From NCBI RefSeq assembly GCF_040907265.1, contig NZ_JBFOHP010000002.1:1736001-1800000 (forward strand): a stretch of 64,000 nt of DNA. The letters run 5' to 3'. The notes under the pieces are model-generated. The model had not been told where the DNA came from. It ran no database searches and was given only the letters and a program-made list of their open reading frames with translations. Both the position numbers and the translations under genes were made by a program. The DNA is from Streptomyces sclerotialus (GTDB lineage: Bacteria; Actinomycetota; Actinomycetes; Streptomycetales; Streptomycetaceae). Shown here in pieces: positions 58,527-64,000 of this stretch; positions within the stretch are counted from its first letter, which is position 1, and each line of letters starts with the position of its first letter.

Positions 58527-59366
58527 TCACGCGGACCTGGCCGTCTCACGCGGACCTGGCCGTCCCGTGGCCACCGCGTAGAAGGCGACCGCCGCGGCCG
58601 CACCGACGTTCAGCGAGTCGACGCCGTGCGCCATCGGGATGCGCACCCATTCATCGGCGGCGACCAGGGCCTGCCGGGACAGCCCGTCCCCCTCGGCACC
58701 GAGCATCAGCGCGGCCCGCTCCAGGCGGTGCGGCGCGGCCTCGTCGATGGCCGTGGCCTTCTCGTCGGGCGTCAGCGCGAGCAGCTTGAAGCCGGCCTCC
58801 CGTACGGTCTCCAGGCTCCGTGGCCACTGCTCCAGCCGCGCGTACGGCACGGAGAACACCGCCCCCATCGACACCTTCACCGACCGCCGGTACAGCGGGT
58901 CGGCACAGTCCGGTGAGAGCAGTACGGCGTCCATGCCCAGGGCAGCGGCGCTGCGGAAGATCGCGCCGATGTTGGTGTGGTCGTTGACCGCTTCCATGAC
59001 GACGACGCGGCGCGCGGAGGCCAGCAGCTCGCCGGCCTCCGGGAGCGGCTTGCGCTGCATGGAGGCGAGCGCGCCGCGGTGCACGTGATAGCCCGTCACC
59101 CGCTCGGCGAGCCCGGGATCCACCGCGTACACCGGGGCCGGCACCTCGTCGATGACGTCCCGCATGACGTCGACCCACTTGGCGGAGAGCAGCATCGACC
59201 GCATCTCGTACCCGGCGTGCTTCGCGCGCCGGATCACCTTCTCGCCCTCGGCGATGAACAGCCCCTCGGCCGGTTCACGCCTGCGGCGCAGCTCCACGTC
59301 GGTGAGGCCGGTGTAGTCGCGCAGCCGGGGGTCGTCGGGGTCGTCGACGGTGATGATGTCTGCCAC
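58527..59366 (-). CDS. SPOUT (TrmH/SpoU family) RNA 2'-O-methyltransferase
   Basis: 279 aa. The three SPOUT motifs are present: NHTNIGAIFRSAAALGMDAV (motif 1), LMLGAEGDGLSRQALVAA (motif 2) and IPMAHGVDSLNVGAAAAVAF (motif 3). A substrate-binding N-terminal domain of about 100 residues (LRDYTGLTDVELRRRREP) precedes them. The target nucleotide cannot be told; members act on 23S rRNA or tRNA. It is transcribed away from the kinase. Confidence 0.9.
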   Translation of the reverse strand: MADIITVDDPDDPRLRDYTGLTDVELRRRREPAEGLFIAEGEKVIRRAKHAGYEMRSMLLSAKWVDVMRDVIDEVPAPVYAVDPGLAERVTGYHVHRGALASMQRKPLPEAGELLASARRVVVMEAVNDHTNIGAIFRSAAALGMDAVLLSPDCADPLYRRSVKVSMGAVFSVPYARLEQWPRSLETVREAGFKLLALTPDEKATAIDEAAPHRLERAALMLGAEGDGLSRQALVAADEWVRIPMAHGVDSLNVGAAAAVAFYAVATGRPGPRETARSA

Positions 59367-59489
59367 GGGTCGATGGTGCCTTGTCGTCGTTGCGGTTCCC
59401 CTGCCGGGGTACCGGATTTGTTACCTACGGTTACGCCAGGCCCTGCGCGGTGGCGGCGCCCCGTCGTACGAACCGGGCAGCCGCGCGGC

Positions 59490-59537
59490 GGGCCCGCCGT
59501 ACGAAGGGCCCGCCGTACGAAGGGCCCGCCGTACGAG
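59490..59537. repeat. 16-bp tandem repeat, three copies
   Basis: GGGCCCGCCGTACGAA at 59490-59505 and 59506-59521, then GGGCCCGCCGTACGAG at 59522-59537. No spacers between copies. Confidence 0.85.
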
Positions 59538-59540
59538 CGA

Positions 59541-59604
59541 CCAGTCCTAGGAGCGGCCAGTCGCAGGAGCAGCCAGTCGCAGGAGCGGCCAGTCGTACGA
59601 AACG
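59541..59604. repeat. second 16-bp tandem repeat, four copies
   Basis: CCAGTCCTAGGAGCGG, CCAGTCGCAGGAGCAG, CCAGTCGCAGGAGCGG and CCAGTCGTACGAAACG at 59541, 59557, 59573 and 59589. The unit length equals that of the preceding array, but the sequence differs. The last copy has TACGAA in common with the first array. Confidence 0.8.
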
Positions 59605-59675
59605 AGCCGCCCTGTGGACAAGCCCGCCCGGCGAAGCCGCCTCCCCTATATAACCCCAGTCATAAGGGGGACCAA

Positions 59676-59708
59676 GTGGTGAAGCGTCACTGCACCGGGG
59701 GCGCCTGA
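59676..59708 (+). CDS. possible micro-ORF (10 codons)
   Basis: GTG GTG AAG CGT CAC TGC ACC GGG GGC GCC TGA would encode MVKRHCTGGA or MKRHCTGGA. AAGGGGG (59664-59670) is at good spacing, and TATATAA is 23 bases before it. It may be a leader peptide or chance; no downstream plus-strand gene follows. Confidence 0.25.
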   Translation: MVKRHCTGGA

Positions 59709-59809
59709 GCCGGCGAGGCCGTCGGAACCGCCGGAGCTGCCGAGGCCGTCGGGCGAAGGGGGCCGAGCGGGGAGGCGCCGCCTCCCCGGCCTCCGGGGTC
59801 TTCCCGGAC

Positions 59810-61051
59810 TCACCGGCCGAAGGTCTTCGCGGCGTTCACCACGTCGCCGATGACGATGACGGCGGGCGGGCGGACGTCCTCCTCCTTGACGCGCGCCCCG
59901 ACGGTCTCCAGCGTGGCGTCGACCCGGCGCTGGGTGGCCATCGTGCCCTCCTGGACCACCGCGACCGGGGTGTCGGCCGGGCGCCCGTGCCGGACGAGGG
60001 CCGCGGCGATGGCGGCGATCTTGTCCACGCCCATCAGGATCACCAGCGTGCCGCGCAGCTTGGCCAGCGCCGCCCAGTCGACCAGCGAGCGCGGGTCGTC
60101 GGGCGCGACGTGGCCGCTGACCACGGTGAACTCGTGCGCCACGCCGCGGTGGGTGACGGGCACGCCGACCGCGCCGGGGACGCTGATGGAGCTGGAGATG
60201 CCGGGCACGACCGTGCAGGCGATGCCCTCCTCGGCCAGCGCCTCGGCCTCCTCCATGCCGCGCCCGAAGACGAACGGGTCACCGCCCTTGAGACGCACCA
60301 CGGCCTTCCCGGCCTTGGCGTGCTCGATGAGCGCGTTGTTGATGGCCTCCTGGGCCATGTACCGGCCGTACGGGATCTTCGCCGCGTCGATGACCTCGAC
60401 GTGCGGCGGCAGCTCGTCCAGCAGGTCGCGGGGGCCGAGCCGGTCGGCGATCACGACGTCGGCCTCGGCGAGCAGCCGGCGGCCGCGCACCGTGATCAGG
60501 TCAGGGTCGCCAGGGCCGCCGCCGACCAGGGCGACGCCGGGGGTACGGCGGCGGTGATGGGGCGCGGCGATCGTGCCGTCCCGCAGCCCCTCGACGATGG
60601 CGTCGCGGACGGCGGCGGCGCGGCGCGGGTCGCGGCCCGCGCCCTCGGTGTTGAGGACGGCGACGGTGACGCCCTCGCTGCGGCCGGTGGCCGGCGTCCA
60701 GGCGGTGGCCGCCTCGGCGTCGTCGGAGCGTACGGCCCAGACGCGGTTCTCCTCGGCCTCCTGGGAGGCGGCGGCGTTGGCCGCGTCGTCGTCGGTGGAG
60801 ATCAGGGCGTACCAGGCGTCCGCGAGGTCGCCGGGCCGGTACGTACGGCGTTCCCAGGTCAGCTCCCCGGCGTCGGCCATGGCCTCGACGGAGGGGGTGG
60901 CGGACGGCGAGACCAGCAGGATGTCGGCGCCGGCGGCGATCAGCGCGGGCAGCCGGCGCTGGGCGACCTGGCCGCCGCCCAGCACCACGACCCGGCGGCC
61001 GGTCAGGCGCAGGCCGACGGGATAGGCGGCGTGCTCGGAGGGAACGGCCAT
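59810..61051 (-). CDS. cobA: uroporphyrinogen-III C-methyltransferase with siroheme-synthase-like N-terminus
   Basis: 413 aa. The N-terminal Rossmann part (GLRLTGRRVVVLGGGQVAQR) resembles the dehydrogenase domain of CysG. The C-terminal SUMT domain has VGGGPGDPDLITVRG, AKIPYGRYMAQEAINNAL, VRLKGGDPFVFGRGMEEAEA and VPGISSS. SUMT makes precorrin-2 from uroporphyrinogen III for siroheme and corrinoid synthesis. The ATG at 61051 was chosen because GGAGGG precedes it. With cobT upstream on the same strand, a role in B12 synthesis is likely; this layout does not exclude siroheme. Confidence 0.9.
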   Translation of the reverse strand: MAVPSEHAAYPVGLRLTGRRVVVLGGGQVAQRRLPALIAAGADILLVSPSATPSVEAMADAGELTWERRTYRPGDLADAWYALISTDDDAANAAASQEAEENRVWAVRSDDAEAATAWTPATGRSEGVTVAVLNTEGAGRDPRRAAAVRDAIVEGLRDGTIAAPHHRRRTPGVALVGGGPGDPDLITVRGRRLLAEADVVIADRLGPRDLLDELPPHVEVIDAAKIPYGRYMAQEAINNALIEHAKAGKAVVRLKGGDPFVFGRGMEEAEALAEEGIACTVVPGISSSISVPGAVGVPVTHRGVAHEFTVVSGHVAPDDPRSLVDWAALAKLRGTLVILMGVDKIAAIAAALVRHGRPADTPVAVVQEGTMATQRRVDATLETVGARVKEEDVRPPAVIVIGDVVNAAKTFGR

Positions 61052-61380
61052 GGCGGTACGGCTCCTTGTGCGGGTGATGCGGGGCCGCTTCGGCGCTGGA
61101 GCGGCGTGAGGGTGGTGGTGCGGCCGGTACGGGCGGCCACGCATTCCGGCCCACAGCCTATTTGGCCGCGGGCCTGGGGTCATGCGCGGGCGCCCCTGAG
61201 GACCGGACGGCGGGGCGGGCCCCGGGTGACCGGGGTGCGTTCCGCCCGGTGCACACGGGGCGCGTGGCAGCCGGGACATGTGGCAGCCGGGGCCGCGCCC
61301 GGGGGTGGGGCGCGGCGGGGCCCTGCGTGGAGGACGGCCCCCTCGACGCAAGGTCTCGGCGGTCCGTCCTCCGCAGGCCG
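61052..61380. other. intergenic region between cobT and cobA
   Basis: 329 bp without a gene. It holds the hairpin at 61322-61377 (cobT terminator) and a short direct repeat TGGCAGCCGGG near 61265 and 61281. cobA therefore probably has its own promoter. I see no cobalamin riboswitch signature here. Confidence 0.5.
61322..61377 (-). terminator. probable terminator of cobT
   Basis: Arms CCTGC/GCAGG (61322-61326 with 61373-61377) and GGAGGACGG/CCGTCCTCC (61329-61337 with 61364-61372), with a 2-base bulge and a 26-base loop, just past the cobT stop. Confidence 0.5.
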
Positions 61381-64000
61381 TCAGCCCTTCTCGGTGACTC
61401 CGGCGGAGTCGAACGTGGCCACCTCGTGCATCGCGCGCGCCGCGCTCTGCACGATCGGCAGGGCGAGCAGCGCGCCCGTGCCCTCGCCGAGGCGCAGGTC
61501 GAGGTCGACCAGCGGGCGCAGGCCCAGCTTGGTCAGGGCCGCGACGTGCCCCGGCTCGGCGCTGCGGTGGCCCGCGATGCAGGCGGCCAGCGCCTCGGGG
61601 GCCACGGCCCGCGCCACCAGCGCGGCCGCGCCGGTGCTCACGCCGTCCAGGATCACCGGCGTACGCAGCGACGCGCCGCCGAGGATCAGGCCGACCAGCG
61701 CGGCGTGCTCCAGGCCGCCGACGGCCGCGAGGACGCCGATCGGGTCGGCCGGGTCCGGCTGGTGCAGTTCGAGCGCGCGGCGGACGACGTCGACCTTGCG
61801 GGCGTGCGTCTCGTCGTTGATGCCCGTGCCGCGGCCGGTGACCTCGGCGGGGTCGGTACCGGTGTAGACGGAGATCAGCGCCGCGGAGGCGGTGGTGTTC
61901 GCGATCCCCATCTCGCCCGTGAGCAGGGCCTTGTTCCCGGCCGACACCAGGTCGCGGGCGGTCTCGATGCCCACCTCGACGGCCTTGAGCACGTCCTCGC
62001 GGGACATCGCGGGCCCGGCGGTCATGTCGTCCGTACCGGGGCGCACGTTGCGCGGCAGCAGGCCGGGCGTGGCCGGCAGCTCGGACTTCACGCCGACGTC
62101 CACGACGCAGACCTCGGCGCCGACCTGGTTCGCGAAGGCGTTGCAGACCGCGCCGCCGCCGAGGAAGTTGGCGACCATCTGGCCGGTGACCTCCTGGGGC
62201 CACGGGGTGACGCCCTGGGCGTGCACACCGTGGTCGCCCGCGAAGATCGCCACCGCGGCGGGCTCCGGGATCGGCGGCGGGCACTTCCGCGACAGGCCGC
62301 ACAGCTGCGCCGAGATGATCTCCAGCATGCCGAGCGCGCCGGCCGGCTTGGTCATCCGCTTCTGCCGCTCCCACGCCTCACCGAGCGCCTTGGCGTCCAG
62401 CGGGCGGATGCCCTGCAGGGTCTCCTGGAGCAGGTCGTGCGGCTCGGCACCGGGCAGCGCGCGGCGCCCGTACGTCTCCTCGTGCACGACCCACGACAGC
62501 GGGCGGCGCTTGGACCACCCGGCCTGCATCAGCTCGGGCTCCTCCGGGAACTCGTCGACGTACCCGACGCACAGGTACGCGACGATCTCCAGGTGCTCGG
62601 GCAGGCCGAGCTCGCGGACCATCTCGCGCTCGTCGAAGAAGCTGACCCAGCCGACGCCGAGGCCTTCGGCGCGGGCGGCGAGCCAGAGGTTCTCCACGGC
62701 GAGCGCGGAGCTGTACGGCGCCATCTGCGGCTGGGTGTACCGGCCGAGCGTGTGGCGGCCGCCGCGGGTGGGGTCGGCCGTGACGACGATGTTGACCGGG
62801 GTGTCGAGGATCGCCTCGATCTTCAGCTCGCGGAACTGCTTCGCGCGCGCCTTGGGCAGCGACTTGGCGTACGCCTCGCGCTGCTGCATCGCCAGCTCGT
62901 GCATCCGCTCGCGCGTCTCGGCGGACCGGATGACGACGAAGTCCCAGGGCTGGGAGTGGCCGACGCTGGGGGCGGTGTGCGCCGCCTCCAGGACGCGCAG
63001 CAGTACGTCGTTGGGGATCGGGTCGCTGCGGAAGCCGTTACGGATGTCCCGGCGCTCCCGCATCACACGGTGTACGGCGGCCCGCTCCTCGTCGCCGTAC
63101 CCCGCGGCGGGGTCGACCGGCCGGGGCGCCTCGGCCTCGGCGGCTTCGGCGTCGGCGGCTTCGGCGTCGGCGGCTTCGGCGTCGGCGGCTTCGGCGTCGG
63201 CCGCGGCGGGCACGTCGGCGTCGGCCGCGGCGGGCTCACCTGCAGCCGCCGCGACGGGCTCGGCCTCGGGGGTGGGCTCGGCTGCCGCCGTGGGCTCGGC
63301 CTGCGGGTCGGCCTCGGCTTCCGCCATCTCGGGGGTGGGCTCGGCGTCGGCTTCCGGCGCGGCGGCCGTTGCTTCGTTTTCCTCGCTCGCAGCGGCCGGC
63401 TCGGTCACGGTCTCGCTGTCGGCGGCGGCGTCGGGCTCCGCTGCCGGTTCCGCCTCGGCGGGCGCGGCGCCGGGCACGGCGGCCTCGCTCCCGGGCTCGG
63501 GCTCGGGTTCGGGCTCCGCGGGGGCCGCGTCCGTGGCGGGCATTTCCTCGACGGCCGTCTCGGCCGCGCTCGCGTCCTCGGCGCTCGCGTCTCCGGCGAC
63601 CGCGTCCTCGGCCTCGGCGACCGTGGACTCGGCCTCGTCGCCGTCCACCGCCTCGGCGTCGGCTGCCGCCTCAGCCGCGTCTGCCGCCTCAGCCGCGTCT
63701 GCCGCCTCAGCCGCCGGAGGAACCTGCGCCTCAGCAGGCTCAGCTACCTCAGGAGCGGGCTCCTCGGCCGCCACCTCGGCGGGCGCGGCGGCGTCGGGCA
63801 CCGTGCCGACCTCGTCCTCCGCGAAGGCCGCGTCGATCGCGGCCTTGGTGGCCTTCGCCTTGGCCGACCGTCCCGACCGGGCCCGGGGCACCTTCACCTT
63901 GGCTTCGGGCGCCTCGGTGGCCGCGGGGGCGCCGTCCGCACCCTCCGCGCCCTCCGGGGCGTCCTCCCCGAGCTGCACCAGCTCGGCGGCGTCCTGGGGA
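61381..64000 (-). CDS. cobT: BluB-CobT fusion: DMB synthase plus nicotinate-nucleotide:DMB phosphoribosyltransferase (5' end outside window)
   Basis: At least 870 codons in the window; the frame is open past 64000. The 3' third is CobT (about 62440 to 61381: AIFAGDHGVHAQGVTPWP, GEMGIANTTASAALISVY, GRGTGINDETHARKVD, LVDLDLRLGEGTGA), which attaches 5,6-dimethylbenzimidazole to ribose phosphate for B12. Before it lies a BluB nitroreductase-like domain (about 63120-62470: MRERRDIRNGFRSDPIPNDV, PSVGHSQPWDFVVIRS, GVGWVSFFDEREMVRELGLP), which makes DMB from FMNH2 with O2. The first 300 residues are an acidic Ala/Glu/Asp/Pro tract with repeats such as DAEAADAEAADAEAA. The enzymes of two consecutive steps are thus fused. 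Confidence 0.9.
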   Translation of the reverse strand, partial: PQDAAELVQLGEDAPEGAEGADGAPAATEAPEAKVKVPRARSGRSAKAKATKAAIDAAFAEDEVGTVPDAAAPAEVAAEEPAPEVAEPAEAQVPPAAEAADAAEAADAAEAAADAEAVDGDEAESTVAEAEDAVAGDASAEDASAAETAVEEMPATDAAPAEPEPEPEPGSEAAVPGAAPAEAEPAAEPDAAADSETVTEPAAASEENEATAAAPEADAEPTPEMAEAEADPQAEPTAAAEPTPEAEPVAAAAGEPAAADADVPAAADAEAADAEAADAEAADAEAAEAEAPRPVDPAAGYGDEERAAVHRVMRERRDIRNGFRSDPIPNDVLLRVLEAAHTAPSVGHSQPWDFVVIRSAETRERMHELAMQQREAYAKSLPKARAKQFRELKIEAILDTPVNIVVTADPTRGGRHTLGRYTQPQMAPYSSALAVENLWLAARAEGLGVGWVSFFDEREMVRELGLPEHLEIVAYLCVGYVDEFPEEPELMQAGWSKRRPLSWVVHEETYGRRALPGAEPHDLLQETLQGIRPLDAKALGEAWERQKRMTKPAGALGMLEIISAQLCGLSRKCPPPIPEPAAVAIFAGDHGVHAQGVTPWPQEVTGQMVANFLGGGAVCNAFANQVGAEVCVVDVGVKSELPATPGLLPRNVRPGTDDMTAGPAMSREDVLKAVEVGIETARDLVSAGNKALLTGEMGIANTTASAALISVYTGTDPAEVTGRGTGINDETHARKVDVVRRALELHQPDPADPIGVLAAVGGLEHAALVGLILGGASLRTPVILDGVSTGAAALVARAVAPEALAACIAGHRSAEPGHVAALTKLGLRPLVDLDLRLGEGTGALLALPIVQSAARAMHEVATFDSAGVTEKG
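63139..63198. repeat. four 15-bp tandem repeats inside the bluB-cobT linker
   Basis: GGCGGCTTCGGCGTC is repeated four times (63139, 63154, 63169, 63184), giving EAADA repeats in the protein. It lies at the border between the acidic tract and the BluB domain. A second, 18-bp repeat is present near 63660-63720. Confidence 0.85.

Larger units (their letters stand above)
59367..59809. other. intergenic region with two 16-bp repeat arrays and a possible micro-ORF
   Basis: 443 bp between the SPOUT methyltransferase and cobA, both minus. It holds tandem repeats 59490-59537 and 59541-59604, an AT-rich TATATAA patch (59647-59653), and an 11-codon plus-strand frame behind AAGGGGG. No larger gene supported. 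Confidence 0.55.

Noticed and set aside
61052..61380. Cobalamin riboswitch between cobT and cobA
   Set aside because: I see no B12-box-like conserved core, and both genes are on the minus strand with the likely riboswitch position for cobT outside the window.

Overview
The window is core chromosome of a high-GC actinomycete, almost certainly a Streptomyces. The evidence is very high GC, frequent GTG starts (and one TTG) behind purine-rich ribosome binding sites, the sporulation gene ssgB, a monomeric isocitrate dehydrogenase, a phosphatidylinositol-mannoside gene set, a BluB-CobT fusion, and few mobile features. I see no insertion sequence, prophage, CRISPR array or rRNA. From memory, much of the gene order (hisS, glyoxalase-like hydrolase, cyclophilin, relA, apt, secFD, yajC, ruvBAC, yebC, pdxT/pdxS, pimA, patA, pgsA, HIT protein, thrS) also occurs in mycobacteria, so this is an old conserved neighbourhood.

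Layout. 1-5.9 kb (minus): DUF948 protein, DUF6167-like protein, alaS, ruvX, mltG and the start of aroE, read as one run. 6.1-8.3 kb (plus): a large AfsR/LuxR-type ATPase without a visible DNA-binding domain. 8.4-14.4 kb: rpsD, divergent from a DUF2470 gene with an iron-box-like palindrome between them; then icd, rarA and a VKOR-family membrane protein. 14.6-21.7 kb: hisS, metallo-beta-lactamase-fold hydrolase, cyclophilin, DUF349 protein and relA. 22-32 kb (minus): a small secreted four-cysteine protein, secD-secF-apt, yajC, ruvC-ruvA-ruvB, yebC, and pdxS-pdxT for pyridoxal phosphate synthesis. 32.2-35.8 kb (minus): a LemA-like protein and pgsA-patA-pimA for phosphatidylinositol mannosides. 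36.1-40.2 kb (plus): an EF-G paralogue with an apparent frameshift near its start, and a membrane protein. 40.3-43 kb (minus): HIT protein and thrS. 43-50.5 kb: a decayed DinB-like gene, a coupled pair (DUF4365 nuclease-like protein plus a partner), a DnaQ-type exonuclease, two identical tRNA-Val(CAC) genes, ssgB, a CGNR zinc-finger protein, small membrane proteins and a thioredoxin-fold protein. 50.6-53.4 kb (minus): a double-GNAT protein and pabC/pabB-like genes. 53.6-54.1 kb: a tRNA cluster Gly-Cys-Val-Val-Val. 54.2-64 kb: zinc-ribbon protein, APH-type kinase, small membrane protein, Ser/Thr protein kinase, SPOUT methyltransferase, a CysG-like cobA, and the 3' part of a bluB-cobT fusion running off the right edge.

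How the genes work together. Most are housekeeping: aminoacylation (alaS, hisS, thrS, tRNAs), Holliday-junction processing (ruvA, ruvB, ruvC, ruvX, rarA), protein export (secD, secF, yajC), stringent response and purine salvage (relA, apt), PLP, folate and corrinoid cofactors, and phosphatidylinositol lipids. Strong hairpin terminators separate most convergent units; those with long stems are listed.

Most worth a second look: the one-base frame break at the start of the EF-G paralogue; the iron-box-like site between rpsD and the DUF2470 gene; the coupled DUF4365/partner pair; the BluB-CobT fusion with a long acidic N-terminal region; the hairpin in front of the secreted four-cysteine gene; and several tandem repeat blocks in intergenic DNA. 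I did not find a clear new multi-gene system. The DUF4365 pair is the best candidate for uncharacterised biology.
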